Below, in pieces: positions 22,935-34,712 of a stretch of 64,000 nucleotides of DNA (positions are counted from its first letter, which is position 1; each line of letters opens with the position of its first letter). The notes under the pieces are model-generated. The model saw nothing but the letters and a program-made list of their open reading frames with translations. It did no database searches and was not told the DNA's origin. This DNA is from Pyropia yezoensis. Taxonomy: Eukaryota; Rhodophyta; Bangiophyceae; Bangiales; Bangiaceae. The DNA is taken from assembly GCA_009829735.1 (NCBI GenBank), contig CM020618.1, positions 34,944,894 to 35,008,893 on the forward strand, read 5' to 3'. Both the position numbers and the translations under genes were made by a program.

Positions 22935-24149
22935 ACAAGGGTAGCGGAGAGATGCAGGGCCAATGGAACCAAGTTCCGAAAGGTGGATCCGGGTCGCAGG
23001 TGCACACCACGGACCGCCGCCGCCGCCGCCGCAGCCGCCGCGGGCCCGGCGCCCGCTGCAGACACGGCCGGCGGCGGCGGCGGCGGCGGGCGGGGCGCCG
23101 CCGAGGGCGGCGCGACGCCCGGCACCCCTCCCCCCCCCTCGCCCGCGGCGGGCGCGAGGCCCAGCGCCGCCGCGACGTGAGGGAGGGCCGTGTGACCGTA
23201 CGGCCGAATTCGATGTACGAAGTACAGTACGGCCCCGCACATATCCTGGGGTAGGACAAGAAGGTATCCCCTTCCTAGGACACGGTTCATAACTCCAATC
23301 AAAGCCCTTTCGCACGAGACATCGGGAATCTGTCGTCTCACCTCGCGGTGGCGTCAAAAAATTCCATGTATTTCTGGGTCGACCGCAGAGTCGCCGCTGG
23401 CATCAATCACGTGTCGTTCGAGCGCTGCGCGCGCGACGCGCGCACACCCGGCACCACCCCTACACCCCCTGGTGCTGCGACCCCCACCCTGCCGCGCGAT
23501 CGCGGTCCCCACCCCGTCCCACGATCCTGGTCCCCACCCCCCGCCACACGATCCCGGCCCCCGCCCCGCCGCACTACGCGGGTCCCCGGCCTGCCGCACG
23601 ACCCGCGTCCCCACCCGGCCGCACCACCCCGGCCGCCGCTTGTTGCCTTGCGACGACGCTCCTCGGCTGTATGTACGTGTTGCGACCACGTGACTTTCTC
23701 GTGCTGCTGTGCGCCGGCGTCCGTGCTGTTTCCCTCGTTTCTTTTTTTTCGGCGCATGCTGTCAACCCCCCCGGACCGAGCCGCTACGGTTTTTTGTCCG
23801 CTGTGTGTGCGACGTTTAGCTGTTTTGTCTGCACATGCACGTGGTGCGCTGTTTTACCCATTGTGTGTGCATGTCCTGACCAACTGTTTGCTCTTGTGGC
23901 ATCAAGATCTGTGCGTTGGCCGCTCCACCCTATTTCTCTGCCACATCCTCCTGGTGATGCTGTCTGGACTGGTGTGTATGCGCGTTCCGTTCTTCTTTCT
24001 GTACAGGGCCCGTCCCAGTGTACAAGGTGCACGCCATAGACCAAGCCACGCACGTGCGCCGTCCGTCGTCCTTCGAGTGTGCGGGAGGGCCACGGGGGTC
24101 GGGGGGGGCACAGGGAGAATTTGGTGGCGGAGGGTCTGAGCGGAGGTGA
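22935..24149 (+). CDS. Candidate multi-exon gene, unrecognised
   Basis: Two stretches look like exons. After an acceptor-like CACACAG at 22934, the frame reads YKGSGEMQGQWNQVPKGGSG and then runs into Arg- or Ala-rich low complexity. After TCTGTACAG ending at 24006, the frame reads PVPVYKVHAIDQATHVRRPS and stays open to a TGA at 24147. Between them, 23660-24006 is T-rich and A-poor like verified introns here. The start codon, the donor sites and the linkage of the two exons are not resolved. I do not recognise the family. Confidence 0.3.
23455..23645. repeat. Degenerate C-rich minisatellite
   Basis: About seven imperfect units of 24-28 bp built on a CGATCCCGGTCCCCACCCC-like core. They lie in the putative intron of the candidate gene. 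Confidence 0.55.
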
Positions 24150-24770
24150 GGTATGGCATGTGGTGGTGGGCCTGTGAAATTATCGACTGTTACGTACTGC
24201 GTGTGTTTACGGAGGAGTGGGGACTGCGGACTCGGCTGAGCGTGGGGAAGGAGGGGGGGAAGGAGGGGGCGATTTTGGCGAGTGGGTGAGGGTCTGTGTG
24301 TCCGTGACGCCTGTGGCTGTCCCCACCGGCAACTGTCGGCAAACGGACTGTCGATGATGCTCTTTCACTCATGCTTGACCATGATGGGCTTTCGTGATGT
24401 TGATTGTGGCGATCTCTCTTTACCATCGTGTCTGTTTGGATGCTGTGTGCTTTCCGATGGCGTTTTTTGCGTCGCACCACAGGAATGATCCACTGCACAT
24501 TGGAATGTGCGGCATCTTGTATGCTATCGGTCATGCCGCTTGTTTTTGTATCCACTGCATCTTTAGGAAGACCGTTTCTGCATCTCTGCGATTTTGATTG
24601 CTCCTGTTGCTCGTCAGGCAGGGACAAGCGCTTGGACAGCACTGCAATAGTTGCTGCAGGTGTTTCCGAGCGTGTCGCGCTTTGTGCGGCCTTGCCAATG
24701 CGAGTTTTCCCACTGTTTTTCTCTCCGACTGGCATGTGCGGGGACCACCGAGTCCCAGATAGGTTGTTCA
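24150..24770. other. Gap between candidate gene and pogo element
   Basis: T-rich plus-strand text lies at 24360-24620. A 193-codon minus frame (24190-24771) directly follows the pogo stop codon in another frame and is Ser/Arg/His-rich without motifs. It could be transposon 3' sequence. No gene is claimed. Confidence 0.3.
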
Positions 24771-26297
24771 CTACTCAATCTCTGAAGCAGCAGGCAGGCC
24801 CTCTTCCTCCATCAGCCACTGCTGGACGGCAGGAAGCGCGTCCGGGCTGCTCCCCGACACAAGCAGATCCATAAAGGGAGGCCCGCCATTCACCACACCC
24901 TCCACACTATGACCCACGCCCAGGCTACGCGTAGTTCGCAGCATGTCCACAATGGCTCGGGCGTGCTCGTCGGCCGGCTGCTCCACAACGCCGTCGCCGG
25001 TCTCGAGGCGCGCGGTGAGGGACGTCTCCACGTCCTCGGGCAGGCACTTGGCCCGCAGCCAGCACCGCCCAATGCTGTCAGGCGTGACCTGATCAAACGA
25101 CTCCTTGATCAGCTCCATGGCGTCGAGCACGTTGGCGCTTCGCCCGTCCGCCAGCCCCAACGACCCAGGCTTTGCCGCCGCCTCCCGGGCTCCTCGCGCA
25201 GCCGACTGGTCGGGCGTCTCGTCCAGCCGCTCCTCGAAGGCCTTCAACATCTTCCCCATCAGCCCGCGCTTGTACACGGACTTGGACGCGTTGATGATGC
25301 CCTGGTCGCAGGGTTGGTGCTTCGACGTCGTGTTGGGGGGGAGGGGCTCGACTGCGAGCCCAGGCAGGGCGTCAGACAGGTCGTGACCGCTGGCGTTGTC
25401 CACCAGGAGCACAGCGTCCCTCGACGAGAAATTTCGAAAAAGTGCACATAAGTCCTTGCGCCATTCCCGGTAAACCACCTGGTCCATCCACCCATTGCGC
25501 TGGCTGTAGTACTTGACTGGCAGGTTCCCGGGGCAGTTGCGGAAGCAAACTGGCTTGGCCGCTTTGCCAATGACGGCCAGGAACTTGAACGTGCCGGTGG
25601 CGTTCACGCAAAAGACAACCGTCAGGCGTGCCTTGGCGTGCTGCAGCGCCGTGCCCCTCGTCTCCCGTGCATGGCGTGCCAACACGTACGAGTCGGTGGG
25701 GGCAAGCTGGTAGTACAGGGCGGCCTCGTCCATGTTGAGCAGCAAATCCGGGTCCACGCCAATGAGCTTGTCCCGGAGTTCTTTCATCTACATCTCCGCC
25801 GTCTCGACGTTGACAGCTCCACCAGCTCCGTGCAGGCGGATGCTGCGCACCCCGCTGCGCGTCCGCCAGCGCTGGATGTACCCGTTAGAGGCCCGGAAGG
25901 GCGCCCCTGGGTAGTGCACCCCCGCCAGGGCCACGGCCTTGACTTGCAGGGCCAGGCGAGAGACAGGCAACCCCGCGCTCCGCAGTCTCAAAAACCAAAC
26001 GAGAAGCGCCTCGTCAACGAGGGGGAAGTGGGCGGGGTGGGCACACAGGCTGCTGTAAGGCACGCCAGCGTCGGCGGCGCGCCACGTCTGCTCCCGGCAG
26101 GAGTGGATGCGGCTGATGGCACGCCGCGAGACCCCGTACCGCGTCGCGAGGATATCCAGGGGGATGCCGTCCGCCACTTGGGTGATGGTCAGAAGGCGCT
26201 GCTGCAGAGCGAGCGCCGGGCGCCGCACAATCGATCGGGTAGCACCTCCGGGCGCGACCCGCGCTATGGCGGGGGTAGCCCGTCCAGCAGCGCTCAT
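24771..26297 (-). mobile_element. Pogo/Tigger-type (Tc1-mariner superfamily) transposase gene with one in-frame TAG
   Basis: A DDE transposase of the pogo group. From ATG 26297 the frame runs to 24771 (507 residues plus one TAG at 25788-25790). N-terminal DNA-binding domains: a helix-turn-helix near LALQQRLLTITQVADGI and ATRYGVSRRAIS, then a CENP-B/Tc5-type HTH (FPLVDEALLVWFLRLRSAGL, SNGYIQRWRTRSG). The catalytic core holds NMDEAALYY (D1), LLVDNASGH (D2) and HQPCDQGIINASK (D3); 30 residues separate D2 and D3, as in pogo elements. The TAG lies between AVNVETAEM and MKELRDKL, a linker just before the core, with no frameshift. So the gene is nearly whole: decayed by one stop, suppressed, or read as two proteins. 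I could not find convincing terminal repeats. Confidence 0.85.
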
Positions 26298-26980
26298 GGT
26301 GGAAAGTGGGGGTGGCACGCGGGCACCTGGTGGAGATGGATGGTGCTGGGGCCTGTGCCGGTGCGCGGCCCTACCGCCGCCGCAGTCGGTGGCTCTTAAC
26401 CTGGTTGGAGGCTTCCGGTAGCGAGACGAGATCTCTCGTCGCCCATTGGCTGATGGCCACCGAGCCGTGGAGGCTAGTTTTGTCCACACAGAGAAGAAAC
26501 CGGTAAATAACATAATCCCATGTCAAATACTCGCCCGATTTCTTGTCCAGTGGCGTACCCCAAACAAGAATCATAAGGAACACAGAGGGGCTACATGACT
26601 CGCAGAAGTTCCCGAGGTCCTTCTTCGAGGTCGCCTTTCTCCGGGGCCGTACTGTACCCACTCGGCATTCGCTGCACTAAGAGCATGTCTATCGGTGGAG
26701 CTAAAACCCATACTCATCCAGCTATTTTTTTTGGCGATAGCTCAGAGCATGTCTATCGGTCCTGAGCCATATGGGCTTCTCCAGCCCACAAGGGTGCCGC
26801 AATGTTAGATAGTTGAAGCGGAGTTGATGTCCATTCCCTAAATCCACAGGGTAGGAGACTGGCGATGCAACAAACGCTGCTCTGCGATCATTCCAGTCCT
26901 CCCCACCGGTCTCGCCAGTGCGTGGACCATCGCGCATTCCTCTACCAACGCTTTACCACCCGCCCCCTTTTTTTGTTGCA

Positions 26981-27256
26981 ATGGACGAACTATTTGAGCA
27001 CCTCCTGAGTGACGATGAAGAGCAGGATGCTGCGGTCGAAGTGTGCGTAGCAGCGGCAACGGCCAGCGGAGCTGCCAGGTCCTCTTCGGGGGTGATATTG
27101 GGGCCACGCGCAGTGGTCGCGCTCACCGCGGGCGCCATTGCCGAGTCGGGCGGGCTCGGAAGACGAGCGCGGGGAGAGGAAGGTGCAGGAACAGGATCAG
27201 CCGCGTCAGGAGGATTAGGGCTCTCCGGCGACGATGCCATCAAGGCAGGAGTGTGA
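26981..27256 (+). CDS. Short ORF of the Harbinger-like element
   Basis: 91 codons from ATG 26981. An acidic start (MDELFEHLLSDDEEQ) leads into an Ala/Gly-rich tail. It is a truncated relative of a transposase N-terminus at best, with no catalytic residues. Confidence 0.3.
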   Translation: MDELFEHLLSDDEEQDAAVEVCVAAATASGAARSSSGVILGPRAVVALTAGAIAESGGLGRRARGEEGAGTGSAASGGLGLSGDDAIKAGV

Positions 27257-27404
27257 CCGTTTTCGCTGGTGTGGGAAGGGGGGACGTTGATGCTCGCATC
27301 ACCGACGAACGCACCGAGTGCCACGGCTGGACGAAGGCGAACGACAGGCAAGTGTGGCAACTGTGAGAGCTGTGTGGGACAATCTCGCAGCAATTGTGTC
27401 CCTG

Positions 27405-27767
27405 TGTAGCACAATAGGAATCCGTCGCACGTCCACTCTCAGGGAACACTCACCAAGGGGGATCGGCACCAACGTCACCGGGAGGCCAAGGTTGCTGTCC
27501 TTGGAGCGCAAGCCACGGGACCAAGATGGGAGCCCAAATGGGAGGGGTTTGTTGTTCTGCCTCGGCCGGCGTTGGATTCACCGCCGGCCTCCTCGTTATA
27601 AACCCTCGGAGACACTACTAACTACCCTCCACCCCAAGATGCAAGTCCCTCTGGTCATACGTAACTTATAGATACCGTGACCAGTACGGACTCTCAAATT
27701 GAAAGCCAAGAATTTGAAGTAGCCCCCCTAACATTAGGGTCACAATACGGCCAACCATATTGCTACA
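27405..27767 (-). repeat. 3' LTR of the retrotransposon
   Basis: 363 bp with TG...CA ends, about 98% identical to the partner at 34199-34562. Confidence 0.92.
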
Positions 27768-28360
27768 TATCCCCCCCTTAGATTCGGCCCGTCCTCGGGT
27801 CGAGTTGCATTCGGGTTACCGAATGTAAGTGGGTCGCGTGACCGTTTACCAGTCGGGTGGGGCTTTGCGCCCCGTCGCGACAGACACCCCTTTTCGAGGT
27901 TGTCTGAGGGGGGTGCCCCCCTTTGTGTGGTACACACACGATCCGTTTTCCGGACCGTTAAATTCCCGATGCGGGTTTCTGTTCATGACCCCCCCTTTCC
28001 GAGGGGTGGTGCGGACGGATCCGCTACCAGGTGTCTGGTGGTAGGGGAGCCCCTCTCGTGTTACCGAGTGAATGGGGGCGGCCGCTCCCGCTTTTCGCGG
28101 GAGCGGTTTCGGCGTGAACCCCTCTTGGTTGCCCCGTACGGGGGTGTGGCCCCGTCCCGCCCAGGTGCCTGGGTGGAGCGCGTTCGTAGCGTTGTGGGAC
28201 GCGGGTCGACCCGCGTGCCTGCGGCGCTTCTCGTGGCTGTTTGTGGTCATAAGCGCGGGTGCCCGCGCTTCCCTGGCTCGTCCCGGTTGTCCCACCGTAC
28301 CCGTACCGGGTCGTAGCCGTCGACGGCTTGTGGGCGCGGGGGATTCTGCCACCCGTTATC

Positions 28361-30241
28361 ATGTCCTATCCCCAGGTGCTTGGGGAGGAGGAAGACCTCC
28401 TGATCGGGGAGGAGATGGAGGACGACGCGCCTGTCGGTCCTGCCGCCGCGCGTTACGGGACGAGCTCGTCTGAAGACGACGAGCCAGCGGTATCCGTCCA
28501 TCTGGCGGCCGGAGGACTGTCGTCCGTGTGCAGTGGCACGACGGTGCCGTCGGTCGGGGGCCAACCCGGCGGTCAACCGCTCGTGGCGGCTTCTACCCCC
28601 TCTCTGCCGGCTGCCCGGATGGAGCCTGGTGCCGGGGCCGGCTCGCCGCAGCTACCCCAAGATTGCCCGCCCTACGGCGGAAGTGGCGATCCCCGGCCGA
28701 CTCCGGCTGGGCAAGGTGGACCGAGAGTCCGGACGGTGCATCCTGAACGCGATCCCGTCGTTGACACGGGTGGTGGTGGTGGCGCGACACCCGGGGTGGC
28801 CGGTCAAGACAGTGCGGGTGCCCGCACGGCTGGTGCTCAGGCTCCCGAGGTTGTCCAAGTGCCTCCCCCTTCCGAGGCGGGGGCGACGTCGACGGGTGGG
28901 GCCGGCGCCGGTACCTTACCCGCGGTGCCGCGGGCGTCGGGCGGTCGAGACGCTCCTTCCCCCATGGCGGTTGACACCGTAAGCTACTCCGGGCGGGTGC
29001 CCGCCCTACTTCTTCCTCCTCGTCCCCGTGCTCCGGCGCCGGTGCACCTACCGGTTGGGCTTCCGCCGGCGCCGGCGCTTCTTCCTGGGCCGGCCCGGGT
29101 TGCCCCGTTGGGTGGCAGCGTTGGCTTGGTCGGTGGCGGCGTCGCCTCTGCGGTTGGCGGTACCGCCTCCGCGAGTGGCGGCGACGCCTCTACGGTGGGA
29201 CATCCCCCGTTGTCGGTCTCCGAGCTGGTGGCCCGGGTGCGCAGCTTGACCGTGCAAGAGCCCATGGATTCGGGCGGTCGGATGCGGGTGGACTTCCACC
29301 CGTCGGATCGCCGCGGAGGTACCTCCCGTCCGGTCCCGTTGGACCCTTGTTGGGAGCGGGAGTTGGCTCGGCTGGTTGCCCAGCCTGACGCGGTTCGCGC
29401 CGAGCATCATTGGATACTCAGTCAGCCGGACGGCCGGCATGCTCAACTCTGGCGCGCCCGGGTCGGGCGGCCTGAGGCTGCCCACCACCCCGCCTTTGGG
29501 GTGTGCGACTTGGTTGCCCCCGCGCTGCCGCGGGAGGTGGATTACCCTGCGGGTGCCCGCGGGGTGGCTGCTACCCAGACCCCTGTGGCCTTCGGGCAGC
29601 TCGTGCCTGGTACCAACCGGTATCCCGGTTTGGATTACTACCCGGGGGATCCCCCGTATCTGTGGCTGACGCCGCCCTTCCCGACCATGGGTGGCCTGAA
29701 GTCGGCGTCCAGCTGGCGTCGAAACCGTGGTGTCATGGCGGACCCATTCCGCACGGATGTAACGTGCGCGTTGCAGACCGGTAACGGTCGTGCGCCCGTA
29801 TACACTCTGTTGCGCCCGCCTGGGTGGCAAGAGGGGTGGGAGCCCGCCCCGGCTTTCCGGTTTGACACCGGTCCTTGCCTGCGCTACTTCAGCAGTGTGC
29901 TGGCCGCTCGGCCCACGCATGTGCTGCAGGGTGTCTTCACCCTCGAGGTTACCCTCGGGCAGGATTCTTCCTTCCTGTTGTCGGCCCGCCGACAGGGCCG
30001 GCTCTTCCATCTTCCGACGGGTGTCCGTCGGCACCTTGGGGAGCTAGGCGTCACCGCCATTGCTACTGGGACGGGGTTAACCCGTGAGCTGACTCCGCTC
30101 GTGGCCGTTCACGATGCCGTGAACTGGTCGGCGGTGGCGACCTTGCCGCCGTTCCACGACGCGCAACCGGGAACGCTCCCGTTGCCTCGTCACTCGCTAC
30201 GTATCTGCCGAGTTATCTCGGATTGCAGTCGATGGTGGTAA
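28361..30241 (+). CDS. Opposite-strand ORF inside the LTR retrotransposon, unrecognised
   Basis: An uninterrupted 626-codon frame from ATG 28361, opposite to gag-pol, lies between the RT remnant and the 3' LTR. The N-terminal ~270 residues are acidic then Gly/Pro/Ala-rich ([20 protein letters not shown]), like a disordered region. The C-terminal ~350 residues have normal globular composition, with many Trp, Tyr and Pro ([40 protein letters not shown]). No catalytic motif or known domain is visible. Antisense ORFs next to the 3' LTR are known in some plant Ty3/gypsy elements such as Grande. Its 3' end overlaps the RT remnant by about 30 bp. It may be a captured gene or an element-specific accessory gene. 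Confidence 0.6.
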   Translation: MSYPQVLGEEEDLLIGEEMEDDAPVGPAAARYGTSSSEDDEPAVSVHLAAGGLSSVCSGTTVPSVGGQPGGQPLVAASTPSLPAARMEPGAGAGSPQLPQDCPPYGGSGDPRPTPAGQGGPRVRTVHPERDPVVDTGGGGGATPGVAGQDSAGARTAGAQAPEVVQVPPPSEAGATSTGGAGAGTLPAVPRASGGRDAPSPMAVDTVSYSGRVPALLLPPRPRAPAPVHLPVGLPPAPALLPGPARVAPLGGSVGLVGGGVASAVGGTASASGGDASTVGHPPLSVSELVARVRSLTVQEPMDSGGRMRVDFHPSDRRGGTSRPVPLDPCWERELARLVAQPDAVRAEHHWILSQPDGRHAQLWRARVGRPEAAHHPAFGVCDLVAPALPREVDYPAGARGVAATQTPVAFGQLVPGTNRYPGLDYYPGDPPYLWLTPPFPTMGGLKSASSWRRNRGVMADPFRTDVTCALQTGNGRAPVYTLLRPPGWQEGWEPAPAFRFDTGPCLRYFSSVLAARPTHVLQGVFTLEVTLGQDSSFLLSARRQGRLFHLPTGVRRHLGELGVTAIATGTGLTRELTPLVAVHDAVNWSAVATLPPFHDAQPGTLPLPRHSLRICRVISDCSRWW

Positions 30242-31529
30242 ACACCGTAGCTTCCCCCAGGGAGTCGATGCATTCATCCATCCTTGGTAAAGGGTATGAG
30301 GCTTTCTTGGTAACCAAGTTGAGGCGTCGATAATCGATGCAAAACCGAGGGGTTTGATCCTTCTTCGGTACGATAACGACTGGGGCACCCCACTCCGACA
30401 TCGAAGGTCGTATCACCTTTGCTTCGCTCATCCTCTTCACTTCTCCATCAACGATCTCTCGTTGCATAGGTCCCGCTCGGTGCGGTTGTGACCGGGCGGG
30501 GCGTGCGCCTGGTACCAGGTCTACACGATGTTGGGTTGCCCCAATGGTACCCAAGGCCCCGCCTGTCCACATGACGTCATGCTTTCTTAGCATCCGTCGT
30601 ACCCCTTCGGCTACCGAAGGGGGAAGGTGGTCGAGGTCAGCCTCGGCCAGGGCCTTCAGTGCTTCTTGGTCTTTTGCCGGCATGTCCGCCGAAGGCGCCG
30701 ATGGGTTAGGCTTCCCGTCATCGGGTTGCTGTCTCTCGGTGGTCTCGGCGACCGCCAGCACCTCAAGTGGTTCCACTTGACCTTCCTTGTCAGGGGTAAG
30801 GATATCTCCTTCGTAGAGCTCGGCAATCCCGAGGATAGTTCCCTTCGGGAGGGTGACTGCCTTACGGCGATAGTTCGCCATCACTAGGAGGGACGACCCT
30901 CCTGCTGGGAGGTCTATGAGACCGTTGGCCATGGTCAACCCATGGCGCTTGTACGTCCGCAGGTTGGACCGGACTCTGCAGATGCCTGCGAGGTCGCAGT
31001 TAACCGGGAGGACTGTCTCCGACAGCGGCTCAAAGCGAGTTCGCTTGGCCAACCGAAGTGTCTTCGGCTCGACGCTTGCGTACACCTCAGCCACGTTAAC
31101 GTGGCTCCCTTGCAGCGTCAGGTCCCTGACGCTAGCCGTATGTCCTCGCTTCGTCCCGTCGGCTTCTTGAAGCTCGACGGTCCTCCGGCCTGGCCGGATT
31201 GCATCCACGTGAACGTTGATGAAGGTGCATCCCAGTATGCAGGGCACCGATAGGGTCTCACACACCAGAAAGTCAACTTCCGTAGTGAGTTCCCCGATGG
31301 TGACCTGCAGCGACATCGCTGCGGTCGTACGAATGAGACGACCATTCGCATCCTTGATCGTGGGTCCCCGAGCAACTCGGAATCGCGGGAGCCACTTGTC
31401 CGGGAGGGTATCCTTCCGGATAAGGTTGGGTCCAGCCCCTGTATCCAGTACAGGGTAGTACGATCGTGTCGACTGGGGGTCAACCCCCAGTGTGGCTGAT
31501 ACCTTGAAGTTCTCCAAGGTAAACAGCAC
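30213..31529 (-). other. Protease and N-terminal reverse transcriptase part (retrotransposon)
   Basis: An aspartic protease motif [11 protein letters not shown] lies near the start. The RT entry region follows ([41 protein letters not shown]). The domain ends before the catalytic YxDD centre. Part of the fossil element at 27405-34562. Confidence 0.85.
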
Positions 31530-31789
31530 ATGTCCTACACCGATATCCGGTGTTCCTCAGGCATCCTGGACAGGGCCCTTGGCTGGTTCAACGTGACGGA
31601 TCATCCCGTCCTCGCCTCCCGTTATCGGGGCATTCTCATCATTCCCCTGACTCCGTGTCGTCGGGGCCGGAAGGTGTACCCGGGGATTGATGCGGCGTCG
31701 GCTCAACCGCGCTCTCCGTGGGGCTTTCCCCGCGGTAATCCGGGGTGGCTTGCTTGGGTTACCCCAGCGCCCCCCGGTCATCCTTCCTC

Positions 31790-33979
31790 TTACTCGTTTC
31801 CCGCCCTTGGTAGGGTGCTGTCCGCCGGGACATCCGGCTGAGGAGGTGCCTCCTCGACGGCCAGTACTCCACCTGGAGCTGGCTGCCTACCCGGTGCGGG
31901 TCCGGGTGCTCTAGCGGGATACCCCCCGGTGGATGCCTTGCGTTGCGCCGCTGCCCGCCGAGACTCCTCGGGGATGAGTGGGCAGGAAGACACCCAGTGC
32001 TGGGGATCCCCACACAACATACATCCGGACGTGCCGGTCCCCCCTTGAGTTCGCATCGGGGTAGCCCCGTAGCTGCGGTTGCCTCCCTCGGGCGCCCGAG
32101 TGCCTGCTCCCTGGTAGGCCTTGGGTCATTGGGTCAACCGGAACATGGACTCCCCCAACCGGTTGGGTCGGCCCGCAATCTGCGGAGGTGCCTCCGTGCG
32201 CACCGCCCATGTTGGCAAGGGTTGGTGAGGGTTACCCGTCACCGGGGAGTACCCCGTAGTCCGTACGTACGGGACGCGTCGTCCCGTGCCCTTGCTGACC
32301 TGGAACTGGGTCCCCGCCGGAGCGATGTACGCTACCGTACCTTGCTCATCAATCACCGGCGTAGCCGGTAACAGCAGGTGGCCCTGCTGGTCAACCAGTG
32401 GTTCCTCCTCGCCCGAGGGGGCGTACTCGGTAGCCACCAGTACCGGTGCGGCCTTCCGTTTCATCTTGTCTTGCCTCGGTACCGGGGTAAGATTGAGCTT
32501 GCTCCCCTCACCTTTGGGCTTTGAGGCAAGAGCACATTCCGGGTGAAGCACCCGGTAGGCGTCCCCCAGGGACTTGCACATATGCATCAGTCGACTGAAG
32601 TTCGTCCGTGCCGTGTTGGCGCCCCGTGCGGATATCCGCACGTAGTAGGGTACTCCTGCGAACAGGATGGCCCGTAGCTCCCCTTCTCCGAGGAGCTTCC
32701 CCAGCTCGTAGTCGAGCTCTTGAATCCGTCGTCCGAACATCTCCTCATCCTCCCAGCTCTGGGCGGTGGCAGTGCGCAGGGCCCGGTAGTGGTCCTCGCA
32801 CTTGTCCTCACTGAGGTAACTGCTCAGCAGCTCCTTGAGAGTCCCACGGTAATCCATGGGGGTGGCCGCAACCCTCATTCCCGGCATCGGGGATGCCTGG
32901 CGAAGGATGCCTCGCACCCGTTCATCAACAAAGAACGGGAGGATCTCCAGGGCCAGCCCCTCGTTAACGAGGGCCTTGTCCGCGGCTGCCTTGAAGCTAG
33001 TCAAGAAGCCGATGACTGCCAACGGGCGTCCGTTCGGCCCCCCGAACATAGGGACCCCCTTCATAAGGGTCTGCATAGAGCGGATCGCCCGATGCGACGT
33101 ATTACGCATCGATTCCGATACGGTGGTAGAGCGGTCCTCCAAACGATAACGTTCCGGAGTAAGAACCGACCGGAAGACCTCGTTGACGATCTCCGTGTCA
33201 GCGTCCTGGATATCCAGTCGCTTAGCCAGTTGATGAGCAAACTCATCGGACTCCATCCGCTTCAGTAGGCTCGCAGTTACCTGCGCGGTCATAGCTTCCA
33301 CCACTGAAGATGGTACTTCAGGCGTCGGCACCTCGGGAACCCGAGTTGCCTGGCCTCCTTCGTCGTGGGGATACTGTGAGAGGGTACCCCCTCCGCCAAT
33401 AACCGACTCTCCACCGGCGTAAGTATCCGCCGGGTCGTGTCCGCGGAGTCCGCTTCGGGTGCTCCGAGCGTATCGCTCCGTGTGACTCCGTTCCAACTCT
33501 GCCGACGAGTCGGATCCATACCCCATTGTGTCCGGGGGCTGTCCGGGAGTTGCTGCGCCGGGGTCGACCCCGGTGGACTCCGAAAGTAGTCCGGCCGGTT
33601 CAAACCGTACCGGTGTGGGAGGAACACGACGGGGTCCCGTCGTGTGGCGTGTTGACATCAACACTGCCATTGCGTCCTCCGTCCGCTCTTGACGAGCGTC
33701 GAGTCCGGAAAATCGGGCCTCGATGCGGGCCAATGATGCCATCAGGGAATCCCCTGGTGAAGGAGGCGGCGGAGTGAGGTCGGTCGATGACAGTTGAGGC
33801 GGGCCCCCGCCTCCTGCCGTCCGAGCCGTGCCAAACGTCGATCCGGCACCGGAAACCATTGGCGTCTCAATGTTGTCGATCGGGTTCCCGATCCCGGTTC
33901 CCGTAGTCACCTCCGGAGTCGGCGTCGACGCCGATCCGTCATCTTGAACGTTCCCCGTCTCTTGGGTAGACATAGTCAC
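31790..33979 (-). other. Gag and zinc-knuckle part (retrotransposon)
   Basis: A long gag-like frame (from ATG near 33979) has a Thr/Ser/Pro-rich start, a coiled-coil-like SLARIEARFSGLDARQERTE and a capsid-like helical middle. A CCHC knuckle (CMLCGDPQHWVSSC) lies near 32000-32040. Part of the fossil element. Confidence 0.8.
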
Positions 33980-34198
33980 AATCAGTCAACCGACGTAACA
34001 ATCACCACGAATAAGAGAGCGAGGGGGTAGATTGGGGAGAGTAACAGTAGATCACAGTCCAAGGTAAAAACTCAACACAATCGATCAGGTCGCAACACCA
34101 CGAGTACAAGAAAAGGACCGGATCCCTATCCGTGTGCCAGGGCCGAAGACGGCGTCACCACACGGGTGACGGAAACCCGTCCCCTGCTGCTCCACCAA

Positions 34199-34562
34199 TG
34201 TAGCACAATAGGAATCCGTCGCACGTCCACTCTCAGGGAACACCCACCAAGGGGGATCGGCACCAACGTCACCGGGAGGCCAAGGTTGCTGTCCTTGGAG
34301 CGCAAGCCACGGGACCAAGATGGGAGCCCAAATGGGAGGGGTTTGTTGTTCTGCCTTGGCCGGCGTTGGATTCACCGCCGGCCCCCTCGCTATAAACCCT
34401 CGGAGACACTACTAACTACCCTCCACCCCAAGATGCAAGTCCCTCTGGTCATACGTAACTTATAGATACCGTGACCAGTACGGACTCTCAAATTGAAAGC
34501 CAAGGATTAGAAGTAGCCCCCCCTAACATTAGGGTCACAATACGGCCAACCATATTGCTACA
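34199..34562 (-). repeat. 5' LTR of the retrotransposon
   Basis: 364 bp, the partner of 27405-27767. It is followed on the right by target-duplication copy CCCTG. Confidence 0.92.
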
Positions 34563-34712
34563 CCCTGACCCTGAACTTACCAGCAGGAATCGTGTCACGG
34601 CCGCTCATTCTTGAGATGCTGGCACGTGATTGGCTTGGCTATTCTTCTCTGCAGGATAGCTCTGAGCTATCCTCTGAGCTATCCGTTTTGGGTCTCACCG
34701 ATAGACATGCTC

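Larger units (their letters stand above)
27405..34562 (-). mobile_element. Ty3/gypsy-type LTR retrotransposon, incomplete but young
   Basis: Coding order on the minus strand is 5' LTR (34199-34562), gag, zinc knuckle, protease, start of reverse transcriptase, then a 2.4-kb segment carrying a long plus-strand ORF, then 3' LTR (27405-27767). LTRs start TG and end CA and differ at only about seven sites over 363 bp. CCCTG lies on both sides (27400-27404, 34563-34567), so the insertion is recent. A purine-rich TAAGGGGGGG lies beside the 3' LTR. A primer-binding-like TTGGTGGAGCAGCAGG begins at the 5' LTR edge. Gag-pol is broken in about two places, and the rest of RT, RNase H and integrase are absent, so it is non-autonomous. 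It sits inside the Harbinger-like element. Confidence 0.9.
26681..34712. mobile_element. Harbinger-like inverted-repeat element, split by an LTR retrotransposon
   Basis: Left end GAGCATGTCTATCGGTG (26681) and the right end at 34712 are inverted copies. Both ends also share the subterminal GATAGCTCAGAG. A second left copy of the terminus lies at 26745, so the left end is duplicated or nested. Flanking triplets are TAA (left) and TGA (right), close to the TNA target of PIF/Harbinger elements. Without the retrotransposon inside, the element is about 870 bp. It carries an ORF at 26981-27256 starting MDELFEHLLSDDEEQDAA, an acidic N-terminus of the kind seen on Harbinger transposases, but no catalytic domain, so it is non-autonomous. 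Family assignment is moderate. Confidence 0.55.
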
